From NCBI RefSeq assembly GCF_001424545.1, contig NZ_LMQL01000014.1:62001-126000 (forward strand): DNA of 64,000 nucleotides. The letters are read 5' to 3'. Positions within the stretch are counted from its first letter, which is position 1; each line of letters starts with the position of its first letter. Shown piece by piece: positions 15,903 to 26,870 of this stretch. The stretch is from Ramlibacter sp. Leaf400 (lineage in GTDB: Bacteria; Pseudomonadota; Gammaproteobacteria; Burkholderiales; Burkholderiaceae_C). The position numbers and the translations under genes are program-made. The notes beneath the pieces are model-generated. The model was not told the DNA's origin, did not search any database, and saw nothing but the letters and a program-made list of their open reading frames with translations.

Positions 15903-17263
15903 AGGTCATGCCCAAGGCGATCCGCTACACGCTGTTGTCGGTTCGCGACCTCCTGATCTCCGCCGGCCCGCTGGCGGTGCTGGCCGTGGCGCTGCTCGTG
16001 CTGGCCTACCTCTGGCTGGACCCCGCGCCGCCTAAGCGGGTGCGGCTGGCCACCGGCCCGGCGCAGAGCGCCTACGAGGAATTCGGCAAGCGCTACCAGG
16101 CCGAGCTGGCGAAGAACGGCATCGAGGTCGTGCTGGTGCCCAGCGGCGGCTCCATCTCCAACGCGCGCCTGCTGCGCGAGGGCAAGGCCGACCTGGGCTT
16201 CGTGCAGGGCGGCACGGCCTCCCGGCCCGGCGACGAGGGCGCACAGGCGGCCCGCACCGAGGGCCTGGTGTCGCTGGGAAGCCTGTTCCTCGAGCCGCTC
16301 TGGCTCTTCTACCGCGAGGACGCGGCTCGCAAGAAGACGCGCGACGGCACGCTGCGCGCGCTGACCGACCTGGCCGGGCTGCGCGTGAACGCCGGCTCGC
16401 GTGGGAGCGGCGTGCCGCGGATCACGCGCCAGCTGTTCGAGGCCAACCACATCGACCCGGCCAGCATGACCGTCTCGCAGCTGGAGCAGACGCCGGCCAC
16501 GGTCGCCTTCCTGGACGGCCAGCTCGATGCCATCGTCTTCGCCTCCGCCCCCGAATCGCTGATGGTCCAGATGCTGCTGCAGACGCCAGGGGTTCGGCTG
16601 ATGGACTTCGCGCAGAGCGAGGCGTATTCGCGCCGCTTCGGCTTCCTGTCGCCGGTGGTGCTGCCGCGCGGCATCGTCGACCTGGCGCGCGACCTGCCGC
16701 CGCAGGACGTGCGGCTGGTCGCCACCACCACCGCGCTGCTGGCGCGCGAGCAGACCCATCCCGCGCTGGTGCAGCTGTTCGCGCAGGCGGCGCGCAACCT
16801 GCACGGGCCGGCCGGCTGGTTCAACCGCGCCCGCGCCTTCCCCACCATCGAGCACAGCGAGTACCCGATCTCGCGCGAGGCCGAGCGCGCCATCCAGAGC
16901 GGATCGCCCTTCCTGCAGCGCTACCTGCCGTTCTGGCTGGCCAACCTGGTCGAGCGCATGTGGCTGGCGCTGGGCATCATCATCGCGGTGCTGCTGCCGC
17001 TCTCGCGCATCGTGCCGCCCCTGTACGCTTTCCGCATCCGCTCGCGCGTGTTCCGCTGGTACGGCCAGCTGCGCGCGATCGAGGAGCGCGCGGCGCAGGA
17101 ACCCGAGGCCGTGCCCGAGCTGCTGCAGGAACTGGAGGCGATGGACCGGCGTGTCGCGCAGGTCGCGGTGCCGCTGTCGTACGCCGACGAGCTGTACGCG
17201 CTGCGCGCCAACATCCACCTGGTGCGCGGCCGCATCGTCGCGCCCGTCGCGGCGCCGGCATGA
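15899..17263 (+). CDS. TAXI-type TRAP solute-binding protein, membrane-anchored
   Basis: A 454-residue protein. The GTG at 15899 overlaps the previous stop (GTGA); an ATG at 15908 is an alternative. An N-terminal helix (about 18-42) anchors a periplasmic TAXI-type binding domain (VRLATGPAQSAYEEFGKRYQ, VVLVPSGGSISNARLLREGKADLGFVQGG). A second membrane helix lies at about 355-385, followed by a helical cytoplasmic tail. Ordinary TAXI binding proteins end before this helix, so the protein may signal or scaffold rather than deliver solute to a TRAP permease. No permease gene is adjacent. Confidence 0.8.
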   Translation: MKVMPKAIRYTLLSVRDLLISAGPLAVLAVALLVLAYLWLDPAPPKRVRLATGPAQSAYEEFGKRYQAELAKNGIEVVLVPSGGSISNARLLREGKADLGFVQGGTASRPGDEGAQAARTEGLVSLGSLFLEPLWLFYREDAARKKTRDGTLRALTDLAGLRVNAGSRGSGVPRITRQLFEANHIDPASMTVSQLEQTPATVAFLDGQLDAIVFASAPESLMVQMLLQTPGVRLMDFAQSEAYSRRFGFLSPVVLPRGIVDLARDLPPQDVRLVATTTALLAREQTHPALVQLFAQAARNLHGPAGWFNRARAFPTIEHSEYPISREAERAIQSGSPFLQRYLPFWLANLVERMWLALGIIIAVLLPLSRIVPPLYAFRIRSRVFRWYGQLRAIEERAAQEPEAVPELLQELEAMDRRVAQVAVPLSYADELYALRANIHLVRGRIVAPVAAPA

Positions 17264-18081
17264 AGTCGCTGGCCGGCACGCTGGGGGTGCTGGCCCTCGC
17301 GGCGCTGGCGCTCTACGCCGCGCTGCTGGCCCTGCTGTGGTGGAAGCAGGAGGCGCTGCTGTTCCATCCGCAGCCGCTACCGGCGAATTACCGGCTGGCC
17401 ACCGAGCCCGATGTCCACGAGGAGCAGGTGCAGGTCCCCGGCGCGACGCTGTCGGTGCTGCACCTGCGGCTGCGCGAGCCCCGCGGCGTGGTGTTCTTCC
17501 TGCACGGCAACGCCGGCAACCTGGCCGGCTGGTTCACCGAAACTGCGCTGTACCGGCAGGCCGGCTACGACCTGGTGATGCCGGACTACCGCGGCTACGG
17601 CAAGAGCACCGGCCGCATCGACGGACCCGGACAGCTGCGCCAGGACGTGCGCGCGGCGTGGGACAGCGTGGCGCCGCGCTACGCGGGCAAGCGCGTCGTG
17701 CTGTACGGCCGATCGCTGGGCACCGGGCTGGCGGCCGACTTGGCCGAGCAGCTGACGAACGAGGGCCGGCCGCCCGACCTCACCGTGCTGGCCTCGCCCT
17801 ACTCCAGCCTGCGCGAGCTGGCGGCCGAGGCCTATCCGTGGGTGCCGGGGGGCCTGCTGCGCTACCCGCTGGACACCGGCCGCCACCTGCCCAAACTGCG
17901 CGGCCGCGTGCTGCTCGTGCATGGCGGCCAGGACTCGCTGATCGGCGTGCACCACTCGCAGAGGCTGCTGCGCGCGGCGCCTTCGGCCCGGCTGCTGGTG
18001 GTCGCCGGCGCGGGCCACAACGACCTGCACCTGTTCCCGCAGTACCGCGCGGCCCTGCTGGAGACCCTGGGCTCGCTCTGA
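17260..18081 (+). CDS. Membrane-anchored alpha/beta hydrolase (BEM46/ABHD13-like)
   Basis: A 273-residue protein starting within the stop of the TAXI gene (ATGA overlap). A hydrophobic N-terminal helix (about 5-28) should anchor it in the inner membrane. The hydrolase core has the oxyanion motif LHGNAGN (81-87) and a catalytic triad at Ser152 (YGRSLGTG), Asp225 (GGQDSLIG) and His253 (AGHNDLH). It belongs to the broad serine-hydrolase group that includes BEM46. The substrate is unknown. Coupling with the peptidase and TAXI genes suggests a three-gene operon. Confidence 0.85.
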   Translation: MKSLAGTLGVLALAALALYAALLALLWWKQEALLFHPQPLPANYRLATEPDVHEEQVQVPGATLSVLHLRLREPRGVVFFLHGNAGNLAGWFTETALYRQAGYDLVMPDYRGYGKSTGRIDGPGQLRQDVRAAWDSVAPRYAGKRVVLYGRSLGTGLAADLAEQLTNEGRPPDLTVLASPYSSLRELAAEAYPWVPGGLLRYPLDTGRHLPKLRGRVLLVHGGQDSLIGVHHSQRLLRAAPSARLLVVAGAGHNDLHLFPQYRAALLETLGSL

Positions 18082-18260
18082 CGGCCGAGGCGGGCGCGAC
18101 CGGTAAAAACGTTCGCGCGATGGCCGGGCATGGCGATTGCCGCCCCGACCGCACAACTCGAAAGTCGGCCAGCGAATCTCCCTGCATCGCAAGGGGTGAG
18201 CAAGCCGTCCGCCGTGCGGCCACGTGGGCCGCTCCATGACCAACCTCCAAGGAAACGCAC

Positions 18261-18848
18261 ATGAAGACCAGCATGAAACTCAGCACGTTCGCCGCAGCCG
18301 CCACCCTGGCCACCGCGGCCGGCCTGGCGCTCGCGCAGACGTCAAGCAGTTCGAGCAGCAGCCCGTCGGGCAGCAGCAGCAGCAGCAGCTCGGACAGCAG
18401 CACCAGTTCGTCCCCGGCCACGAGCAGCGGCGGTGCGAGCAGCGGGACAGGCACCCTCGGCGCCAGCCCGAGCACCAGCCCCAGCACCAGCCCGAGCACC
18501 AGCGCGAGCCGGCCGGATTGCGTGAACACGGCGCAGGCGGGCAGCGGGACCGCTGGCGCGGCCAGCAGTGGCGGCAGCGGCAGCAGCAGCAGCAGCGCCT
18601 CGCCATCCAGCACCATGGGGGCGGGCAGCAGTACGCTGGGGTCGGGCTCGGGTGGTAGCACGGCCGGGTCGGGCACGACGGGCTCGAGTGCGTCGTCGAC
18701 GCCGAGCGCCAGCGGCAGCACGGGCAGCTCCAGCGACAGCAGCACTGTGGGCAGCGCCGGCAGCAGCAGCGGCGGCACGGCCGGCTCGACGGGCATGGGC
18801 GCCAGCGGCAGCGGCACCACGACCGGGAGTGCGAAGGCGGATTGCTGA
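18261..18848 (+). CDS. Secreted Ser/Gly/Thr-rich low-complexity protein
   Basis: A 195-residue exported protein. AAGGAA lies six bases before the ATG, and the signal peptide MKTSMKLSTFAAAATLATAAGLALAQ is clear. About 70% of the mature chain is Ser, Gly, Thr or Ala, with STSPSTSPST repeats. Only two Cys are present, at RPDCVNTAQAG (about residue 86) and the last residue, which could form a disulfide. The composition resembles a disordered linker or surface protein. The stop codon overlaps a small CTGAGGGC/GCCCTCAG hairpin. Function unknown. Confidence 0.7.
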   Translation: MKTSMKLSTFAAAATLATAAGLALAQTSSSSSSSPSGSSSSSSSDSSTSSSPATSSGGASSGTGTLGASPSTSPSTSPSTSASRPDCVNTAQAGSGTAGAASSGGSGSSSSSASPSSTMGAGSSTLGSGSGGSTAGSGTTGSSASSTPSASGSTGSSSDSSTVGSAGSSSGGTAGSTGMGASGSGTTTGSAKADC

Positions 18849-18862
18849 GGGCAGGCCCTCAG
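18845..18862 (+). terminator. Possible hairpin terminator at the stop codon
   Basis: CTGAGGGC and GCCCTCAG form a perfect 8-bp stem with a two-base loop, overlapping the TGA of the Ser-rich gene. No T-tract follows, so it may only stabilise the transcript end. Confidence 0.35.
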
Positions 18863-18876
18863 GCCTGGAAAGAACC

Positions 18877-19025
18877 CGTCATCCCCGCGGAGGCGGGGAT
18901 CCAGTGCTTCCATGGCGTCCGCGAAGGGGGGACGCCATGGATTCCCGCCTCCGCGGGAATGACGAGGTACGGACGCCCTGGATTCCCGCCTCCGCGGGAA
19001 TGACGAAACAAGGGCGGGAATGACG
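18877..19025. repeat. Bipalindromic repeat, copy 4, with duplicated right arm
   Basis: Left arm 18877-18904. The spacer forms an 11-bp hairpin (CCATGGCGTCC with its complement). One right arm ends at 18964, a second right arm lies at 18978-19005, and a partial GCGGGAATGACG lies at 19014-19025. The two right arms are about 41 bp apart and look like a tandem duplication. It lies between convergent genes. Confidence 0.88.
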
Positions 19026-19062
19026 GAATGGGCGGCAGCGTCGACAGCCGCGCCCGCGCTGG

Positions 19063-20730
<1,668 letters not shown>

Positions 20731-20742
20731 GGGGGGGATTAT

Positions 20743-20831
20743 CCCTAGGGGCTAGGGGCTAGGGGCTGGGGACTAGGGGAACAGCCGCAAACTCCCCGGT
20801 TTTCTCCCTAGCCCCTAGCCCCTAGCCCCTA
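20743..20831. repeat. CTAG-rich heptad inverted repeat between DUF1631 gene and ettA
   Basis: The left arm (20743-20779) has four CTAGGGG-type heptads and the right arm (20806-20831) three CCCCTAG heptads, facing each other across 26 bases that include a CCCCGG core. It can form a long stem. It begins a few bases before the stop codon of the DUF1631 gene and ends 13 bases from the ettA start. It may act as a terminator or attenuator; no T-tract is present. Confidence 0.8.
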
Positions 20832-23018
20832 CTTGCTCAAACTATTCTTCAGCGCCGCCTTCGCAACCTGGTCGAGCGCGTCGTCCACCACCGGGCGGTC
20901 GGCGATCACGCGTAGGGTGCCCGTCGAGCGCAGGCGCTCCAGCGTGCGGCGCGACATCGAGTGCGCCGTGCCGGCCAGCGCAGTGAACATGAACAGCGTG
21001 CCGTGCGGGCTGGCCCAGGTGAGCTGCACGCGCGTCCACTTGCCTTCCACCATCAGCTCGGCCCAGGTGCCGGTGCGCAGTTCGCCCGCGCCGGCGGCCG
21101 TCGGCTCGGCCGGGGCCGAAGCCGGCGCCACCGTCAGCTCGGAGATCATGAAGTCCTGCGGCATCACGGACTCGTGGTCGACCCAGCCGGACTCCTGCAC
21201 CTCGCTTCCGGCCAGCCAGGGCTCGCCGGCCTCCTCGGCTTGCGCCGCCGGCTCCGACTCGATGTCCTGGGCCTGGCGGCGGGCGTCTTCCTTGGCGCCC
21301 TCCAGGGCGGCCGCGTGCAGCGCCATCAGGCTGTCGAAGAAGCGCTGGGCCAGCTCCGGCGGGTAGTCGATGCGGTCCAGGCCCTCGCGCACCTTGGCCA
21401 GCAGCGTGGGCACCATCTGCTCCAGGCGGTTGGCGCGGCGGCGCTGCGCCGTCGCCTTCTGCACGCTCCACACCAGGTCGTCGACCAGCGCGCGGTAGCC
21501 GAACGGGTCGTCCGAACCGTCGGTGCAGCTGAGCTGCGCCTCGGCCACCACCTGGGCCCAGGATCCCTTGAGGAAGTCGAGCACGAAGGGCGCGACCTCC
21601 AGGCCGGCGGTGGCGGTCTCGAAATCGGCGGCCAGCTTCTGCGCGAGCAGGTTGCGCTGCTCGGCATGCTGCAGCGCCCGCGCGGCTTCCTCGCGGCGGT
21701 GCCGCAACGTCTGGTCGTGGTCGGTCCAGCCCTTCTGGATGTGGTCGAGCATCTCGCCGAAGGTGTCGGCCTCCACGACCTTGCTCTCGGTGAGCCAGCG
21801 CGATGCGTACTGCACCGTCGCCAGGAAGCGCGGCCAGCCCTCGTCCCTGTCGCTCTTGAACGCCAGGCTGCGCTGCGTCACCCGGTCGAGGAACTGGCGC
21901 GCCGGATGCGTGCGGTCGCTGAAGAAGCGCGAGTCCTGTTGGGCCAGGCGCTGCACGGCCGGCTGCAGCTTGCGCAGCTCGTCCTTGTAGGCGGGCACGA
22001 GGCGGTCGTCCTGCGACAGCGTCTCGAACATCAGGCGCAGCACCTCGTCGCCCAGCTGGGCGCCGATGCGCGGCAGCTGGGGCGATTCATGCGCGGCGGC
22101 CGGCTGGGCCGGCGCGGCGACGGGCGGGGCCTTGGGCCGCTGCTCCAGCCGCTTGATCAGGGCGTCGGCCTGCTTGAGCTCCTGCAGCAGCGACATGGAG
22201 GCCGGCACGGTGTGCAGGAACTCCTGCTTGCCGGCGGGCACGTCGAAATCGCCGGCCAGCAGCTTGCGCAGGCGGTCCAGCGTCAGCAGCGTCTTGGCCA
22301 TGGTGCCGGCCGCCGGGGCGCCGGTGGCGCCGCCGCCCTGCTGCAGCTTGCCGCCGATGGGCACGGCCGGCTCGACGCCGGTGGACAGCAGCCAGTCGGA
22401 CAGCTCGCGGTACAGGCGCCGCAGCTTGGCGCCCAGCAGGCCGCCGGCCGGGGCCATCAGCACTTCGCGCGAGTGGGTGTCGGGCACGTGGCGGGCCAGC
22501 GTGCTCTGCAGCGCTCGCACGAAGACGTCGGGCCGGATCGGGTTGAGGCCGGGCTGGATGGTGCGCCAGCCCAGCAGCGTGCTCACCACCGAGTCCAGGT
22601 GGGGCAGCACATCGTCGACGGCGAACGAAACCTCCTGCTGGGCGCGCGCCACCTCGATGCTCTGGTCGAGCTCGTCGTCGCCGAACAGCTGCAGGTCTTC
22701 GTAGCGCAGCACCTCGGTGGCGACCTGCTCCTTGCCGCCGCCCTCGTAGACCAGGCGCGACAGCTCTTCCGCGAAGGTGGCCGACACGGCGATTCCGTCG
22801 CCCTCGAGCGTCGCGATCACCTCCTTGATGCCGGCGTGCTGGAAGGCGGCCACGCTCTGCGGCCCGACCGGCGCGGCCCCGCGCACCAGCCCTTCCACGA
22901 TCGAGCCCATCAGCGGCGCCGCCTGCTGCAGCGTGGCCGACAGGCAGTCGTTGAGGGTCGGCTGCAGCGCGGTGGGGTCATCCGCTACACCGAGCCGCAT
23001 TGGGAGCATCTTCGCCAT
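20829..23018 (-). CDS. DUF1631 family protein
   Basis: A 729-residue cytosolic protein. The ATG at 23018 (MAKMLPMRLGVADDP) is chosen; the reading frame continues upstream but with unrelated composition. The chain is mostly helical and acidic. The N-terminal half contains the family's LNDCLSATLQQAAPLMGSIVEGL and WRTIQPGLNPIRPDVFVRALQ. A Pro/Ala linker lies at about 270-330. The C-terminal 150 residues include a PilZ-like beta segment (GTWAELMVEGKWTRVQLTWASPHGTLFMFT). DUF1631 proteins occur in proteobacteria and their role is not established; the tail hints at cyclic-di-GMP-related function, an inference. The stop overlaps the CTAG-rich repeat. Confidence 0.8.
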   Translation of the reverse strand: MAKMLPMRLGVADDPTALQPTLNDCLSATLQQAAPLMGSIVEGLVRGAAPVGPQSVAAFQHAGIKEVIATLEGDGIAVSATFAEELSRLVYEGGGKEQVATEVLRYEDLQLFGDDELDQSIEVARAQQEVSFAVDDVLPHLDSVVSTLLGWRTIQPGLNPIRPDVFVRALQSTLARHVPDTHSREVLMAPAGGLLGAKLRRLYRELSDWLLSTGVEPAVPIGGKLQQGGGATGAPAAGTMAKTLLTLDRLRKLLAGDFDVPAGKQEFLHTVPASMSLLQELKQADALIKRLEQRPKAPPVAAPAQPAAAHESPQLPRIGAQLGDEVLRLMFETLSQDDRLVPAYKDELRKLQPAVQRLAQQDSRFFSDRTHPARQFLDRVTQRSLAFKSDRDEGWPRFLATVQYASRWLTESKVVEADTFGEMLDHIQKGWTDHDQTLRHRREEAARALQHAEQRNLLAQKLAADFETATAGLEVAPFVLDFLKGSWAQVVAEAQLSCTDGSDDPFGYRALVDDLVWSVQKATAQRRRANRLEQMVPTLLAKVREGLDRIDYPPELAQRFFDSLMALHAAALEGAKEDARRQAQDIESEPAAQAEEAGEPWLAGSEVQESGWVDHESVMPQDFMISELTVAPASAPAEPTAAGAGELRTGTWAELMVEGKWTRVQLTWASPHGTLFMFTALAGTAHSMSRRTLERLRSTGTLRVIADRPVVDDALDQVAKAALKNSLSK

Positions 23019-23273
23019 GGTCCGGCTGATTATGGCGACGCAGCTCAGCTTTGCGAAGCGGGTTGCGCCTCTGCGTTGGGAAGCATGAGACAATGCAGGC
23101 CTCCCGCGGAAAACAGCAGTCGTTTTCGCGGGCTCAGCGCTTCGCTGGGGATGCCGCCGGCCCCGCTGCCGCCGCCTCCCGACCTCAACCCCATCTGCCT
23201 TTGACTTGCTACTCGGCGCGCCCGCGCCGTAACAGGCCGATACCTGCGCCACGGTGTGGCGCTGATGTGTTCA

Positions 23274-25052
23274 ATGACTTTTGAAGAACTGAATCTGGCA
23301 CCCGCCATCCTCAAGGCCGTGCGCGAGCAGGGTTACGAGATCCCCACCCCCATCCAGGCCCAGGCCATCCCGGCCGTGCTCGAAGGCCACGACCTCCTCG
23401 GCGGCGCCCAGACCGGCACCGGCAAGACCGCCGCCTTCACCCTCCCGATGCTGCACAAGCTCACCATGAGCCGCAGCGCCAAGAGCCGCTTCGGCGGCTA
23501 CGGTGTCCGGGCCCTGGTGCTCACCCCCACGCGGGAGCTGGCGGCCCAGGTCGAGGAATCGATCCGCACCTACGGCAAGTACCTGCAACTGACCTCGGCC
23601 GTCATCTTCGGCGGCGTGGGCATGAACCCGCAGATCGAAGCCATGAAGCGTGGCGTCGACATCGTGGTGGCCACCCCGGGCCGCCTGCTCGACCTGCAGC
23701 AGCAGGGCTTCCTGGACCTGTCCAGCGTGCAGATGCTGGTGCTCGACGAAGCCGACCGCATGCTGGACATGGGGTTCATCCACGACGTGAAGAAGGTGCT
23801 GGCCCTGCTGCCGCGCGAGAAGCAGAGCCTGCTGTTCTCGGCCACCTTCAGCGATGAGATTCGTGACCTCGCAAACGCATTGTTACGCGAGCCCCGTAGC
23901 ATCCAGGTCACACCGCGCAACACCACGGTGCAGCGCATCACCCAGGTCGTGCACCCGGTCGGCCGCTCGAAGAAGAAGCAGCTGCTGGCCCACATCATCC
24001 AGGAGCACGACTGGAGCCAGGTGCTGGTCTTCACCCGCACCAAGTTCGGCGCCAACCACGTGGCCGAATTCCTGAACAAGCAGGGCATCACCGCGATGGC
24101 TCTGCACGGCAACAAGAGCCAGGGTGCCCGCACCCAGGCGCTCGCCGGCTTCAAGAGCGGCGACATCCGCGCCCTGGTGGCCACCGACATCGCCGCCCGC
24201 GGCATCGACATCGACGACCTGCCGCACGTGGTGAACTTCGAGGTGCCCAACGTGCCCGAGGACTACGTCCACCGCATCGGCCGCACCGGCCGCGCGGGCC
24301 GCGAAGGCCAGGCCGTCAGCCTGGTCTGCCTGGACGAGGAAGGCTTCATGCAGGAGATCGAGCGCTTCACCAAGCAGGAGATCAAGGCCCAGTCGTACGA
24401 GGGCTTCGGCCCCGAGCCCGGCGAGCGCGCCGAGCCCATCGCCATGGGCCGCCAGACCCTGTGGGGCGGCGCCGGCAAGCCGCCCAGCCGCGAGGTGATG
24501 AGCGCCGCGGCCAAGGCCGCGCGCCAGGAGATGATGCAGCGCATGCGCGAGAACAAGGCCGGCAACGGCGCGCGCAAGCCCGCCGAAGGCGAAGGCCGCG
24601 GCGCCCGCAACGGCTCCAACGGCAACGGCAATGGCCAGCGCGCCAAGCCGGCCGGCGGCCCGCGTCCCGCGAATGGCCACAACGGTCACAACGCCGGCCA
24701 CAACGGCCAGCCCCGTCCGCCGCAGCAGCCTCGTCCGCCGCGCGCCGAGCGCCCGCTCGACGACGACCGCGATGACTCGGACGATCGCATGCCGCGCAAC
24801 GTCGATCCGCTGCGCACCAACCTGCCCAGCCGCCGTGACATGACCGGCGTGCGCCGTGCCACCACGAACGGCCAGCCCGATCCCACCCGCACCAGCATCG
24901 ACAGCATGGGCGCCGGCACCGGCGGCAATCGTCGCGGCGGCGGTGGTGGTGGTGGCGGTGGCAACCGCAACCGTGGCGGTGGTGGTGGTGGTGGTGGTGG
25001 TGGTGGCGGCTACGGCGGCCAGCGCAGCGGCCAGAACCGCCGCTACGGCTGA
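23274..25052 (+). CDS. rhlE: DEAD-box ATP-dependent RNA helicase, RhlE group
   Basis: A 592-residue helicase. [33 protein letters not shown] matches the RhlE start; upstream GTG (23256) and ATG (23265) are in frame but less likely. Motifs are complete: Q motif, AQTGTGKT (I), PTRELAAQ (Ia), DEAD in VLDEADRML (II), SATFS (III), ARGIDI (V) and [11 protein letters not shown] (VI). Residues of about 400-592 form a basic, disordered tail ending in a poly-Gly/Arg/Asn tract, encoded partly by a GGT run. It unwinds structured RNA in ribosome assembly or decay. A bidirectional terminator follows. Confidence 0.94.
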   Translation: MTFEELNLAPAILKAVREQGYEIPTPIQAQAIPAVLEGHDLLGGAQTGTGKTAAFTLPMLHKLTMSRSAKSRFGGYGVRALVLTPTRELAAQVEESIRTYGKYLQLTSAVIFGGVGMNPQIEAMKRGVDIVVATPGRLLDLQQQGFLDLSSVQMLVLDEADRMLDMGFIHDVKKVLALLPREKQSLLFSATFSDEIRDLANALLREPRSIQVTPRNTTVQRITQVVHPVGRSKKKQLLAHIIQEHDWSQVLVFTRTKFGANHVAEFLNKQGITAMALHGNKSQGARTQALAGFKSGDIRALVATDIAARGIDIDDLPHVVNFEVPNVPEDYVHRIGRTGRAGREGQAVSLVCLDEEGFMQEIERFTKQEIKAQSYEGFGPEPGERAEPIAMGRQTLWGGAGKPPSREVMSAAAKAARQEMMQRMRENKAGNGARKPAEGEGRGARNGSNGNGNGQRAKPAGGPRPANGHNGHNAGHNGQPRPPQQPRPPRAERPLDDDRDDSDDRMPRNVDPLRTNLPSRRDMTGVRRATTNGQPDPTRTSIDSMGAGTGGNRRGGGGGGGGGNRNRGGGGGGGGGGGGYGGQRSGQNRRYG

Positions 25053-25092
25053 CGCCGGCACGCCCTGGGCGGACCCACTCCGCCCTTTCCAA

Positions 25093-25120
25093 AAAAATGC
25101 GGCCCGAGGGCCGCATTTTT
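25093..25120. terminator. Bidirectional Rho-independent terminator
   Basis: AAAAATGCGGCC and GGCCGCATTTTT form a perfect 12-bp stem with a CGAG loop. It has an A-tract on the left and a T-tract on the right, so it can serve both the helicase gene (stop 25052) and the convergent aminotransferase gene (stop 25134). Confidence 0.9.
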
Positions 25121-25133
25121 CTTGCCGCTGCTT

Positions 25134-26339
25134 TCAGTCCGCCAGCGCGGTGCAGGCGGCGGCCAGGCGCGCCAGGCCTTCTTCCAGTTTCTCGCGCGAT
25201 GCGGCGAACGAGATGCGGAAGAACGGCGACATCCCATAGGCCGACCCCTGCAGCAGCGCCAGGTTGTGCGCGTCCAGCAGGTACATCACGAAGTCCTCGT
25301 CGCTCTGGATCCTGTGCCCCGAAGGCGTGACCCTTCCGACCAGCTTGCGGCACGAGGGGTACAGGTAGAAAGCGCCGTCGGGCCGGTGGCATTCCACGCC
25401 CGGCAGCCGGTTCAGTGCGTCCACCATGAAATCGCGCCGCTCCTGGAACACGCGCTTGCGCTCCTCGATGAAGTCCTGCGGCCCCATGAGCGCCTCCACC
25501 GTCGCGGCCTGCGTGATGGACGAAGGGTTGCTGGTGCTCTGCGACTGCAGCTTCACCATGGCCTTGATGAGGTCGGCCGGGCCGGCGCCGTAGCCGAGCC
25601 GCCAGCCCGTCATCGCGTAGGCCTTGGACACGCCGTTGACCGTGAGCGTGCGGTCCTTGAGCGCGGGCTCGGCCTGCGCGATGGTCGCGAACCGCCGGCC
25701 GTCGTACAGCACGTGCTCGTACATGTCGTCGGTCAACACCCACACCTGCGGGTGCCGCAGCAGCACCTGCGCCAGCGCCTGCAGTTCCTCCATCGTGTAC
25801 GTGGCCCCGCTCGGGTTGTTCGGCGCATTGAGCACCAGCCACTTGGTGCGCGGCGTGATCGCCGCTTCCAGGTCCTGCGGGCGCAGCTTGAAGCCGTTCT
25901 CCGGCGGGCAGTCGACGAACACCGGCCTGCCGTCGGCCAGCAGCACGATGTCGGGATAGGACACCCAGTACGGCGCGGGCACGATGACTTCGTCGCCCTG
26001 CTCCACCGTGCACATGAAGGCGTTGAAGATGACCTGCTTGCCGCCGGTGCCGGCGATGATCTCCTGCGGCCGGTACACCAGGCCGTTGTCGCGCCGGAAC
26101 TTCCCGGCGATCGCCTCCTTCAGCTCGGGCGTGCCGCCGACGTCGGTGTACTTGGTCTTGGACGACTTCATCGCCCGGGCCGCGGCCTCGCAGATGTTGT
26201 CCGGCGTGTCGAAATCCGGCTCGCCCGCCGTCAGGCCGACGATGTCCCGCCCCTGCGCCTTCAGCTCACGGGCGCGCTGGCCCGCCATCGAGCTGGGCGA
26301 AGGTTTGATCCGGTTCAGTCTTGCCGCGATTCGCGTCAT
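25134..26339 (-). CDS. Class I pyridoxal-phosphate aminotransferase (aspartate aminotransferase-like)
   Basis: A 401-residue fold-type I enzyme. The PLP lysine is Lys239 in NGVSKAYAMTGWRLGY. The cofactor Asn/Asp/Tyr sites are in NAPNNPSGATY and DDMYEHVLY, and the substrate Arg is in RISFAAS near residue 376. It begins MTRIAARLNRIKPSPSSMAGQRARELKAQG, typical of the AspC/AATase subgroup Ib. It is the last gene of an operon after the isopropylmalate-dehydratase-like pair (18-bp gap). It may process an amino acid linked to that pathway; the exact substrate is not known. Confidence 0.88.
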   Translation of the reverse strand: MTRIAARLNRIKPSPSSMAGQRARELKAQGRDIVGLTAGEPDFDTPDNICEAAARAMKSSKTKYTDVGGTPELKEAIAGKFRRDNGLVYRPQEIIAGTGGKQVIFNAFMCTVEQGDEVIVPAPYWVSYPDIVLLADGRPVFVDCPPENGFKLRPQDLEAAITPRTKWLVLNAPNNPSGATYTMEELQALAQVLLRHPQVWVLTDDMYEHVLYDGRRFATIAQAEPALKDRTLTVNGVSKAYAMTGWRLGYGAGPADLIKAMVKLQSQSTSNPSSITQAATVEALMGPQDFIEERKRVFQERRDFMVDALNRLPGVECHRPDGAFYLYPSCRKLVGRVTPSGHRIQSDEDFVMYLLDAHNLALLQGSAYGMSPFFRISFAASREKLEEGLARLAAACTALAD

Positions 26340-26357
26340 GGTGCTTTCTTTCTCCAG

Positions 26358-26870
26358 TCACTTGAGGCGGCCCTGCGTGCGCAGGTAGGGCAGCAGCCCC
26401 CCTGCCTCGCGCAGGGCCAGGACGAATTCGGGCAGCGGTTCGGCGTCGATGAGCCGGCCGTCTTCCAGCCGGATGCGGACGCCCTGCCCGTCGATCTCGA
26501 TCTCCAGCCGCTCGCCTTCGGCGATGCCGCGCGTGTCGGCCACCAGCGCGAGCAGCCCGTTGTTGACCGCGTTGCGCCAGTAGGTCCGCGCGAAGCTGCG
26601 CGCCACCACGGCCTGGATGCCGGCGCCGCGAACCACCGTCACCGCGACCTCCATGGCCGACCCGCAGCCGAAGTTGCTGCCAGCCACCAGGATGTCGCCC
26701 GGTTGCACGCTGGCCGCGAACCCGGGGACCAGGTCTTCCAGAAGGTGGTGCTTCAGCACCTGGGGGTCGAGGCTGTCCTTCTTGCGGCGCGAAGGGATGA
26801 TGTAGTCCGTGTTGACGTCGTCGCCCAGCACGCGGGCGCGGCCGCCCAGGTGGGCCGGCGCCGCGCTCAC
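26358..26870 (-). CDS. 3-isopropylmalate dehydratase-like small subunit
   Basis: A 170-residue swivel-domain subunit. The GTG at 26870 overlaps the stop of the large subunit (GTGA), showing translational coupling. The family motifs are VLGDDVNTDYIIPSR (about 14-28) and AGSNFGCGSAMEVAV (about 61-75). It pairs with the large subunit to form an aconitase-family hydro-lyase. The divergent operon context (Bug binding protein, LysR, aminotransferase) suggests a catabolic relative, such as a methylmalate or homoaconitate-type enzyme, rather than leucine LeuD; this is inference. Confidence 0.85.
   Translation of the reverse strand: MSAAPAHLGGRARVLGDDVNTDYIIPSRRKKDSLDPQVLKHHLLEDLVPGFAASVQPGDILVAGSNFGCGSAMEVAVTVVRGAGIQAVVARSFARTYWRNAVNNGLLALVADTRGIAEGERLEIEIDGQGVRIRLEDGRLIDAEPLPEFVLALREAGGLLPYLRTQGRLK

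Noticed and set aside
20961-23204. Long plus-strand frame opposite the DUF1631 gene
   Set aside because: It mirrors codon usage of the true minus-strand gene and has no recognisable domain or ribosome site.
24940-25050. GGT-rich tract as a separate repeat element
   Set aside because: It encodes the poly-Gly tail of the RNA helicase in frame and is explained by the protein.
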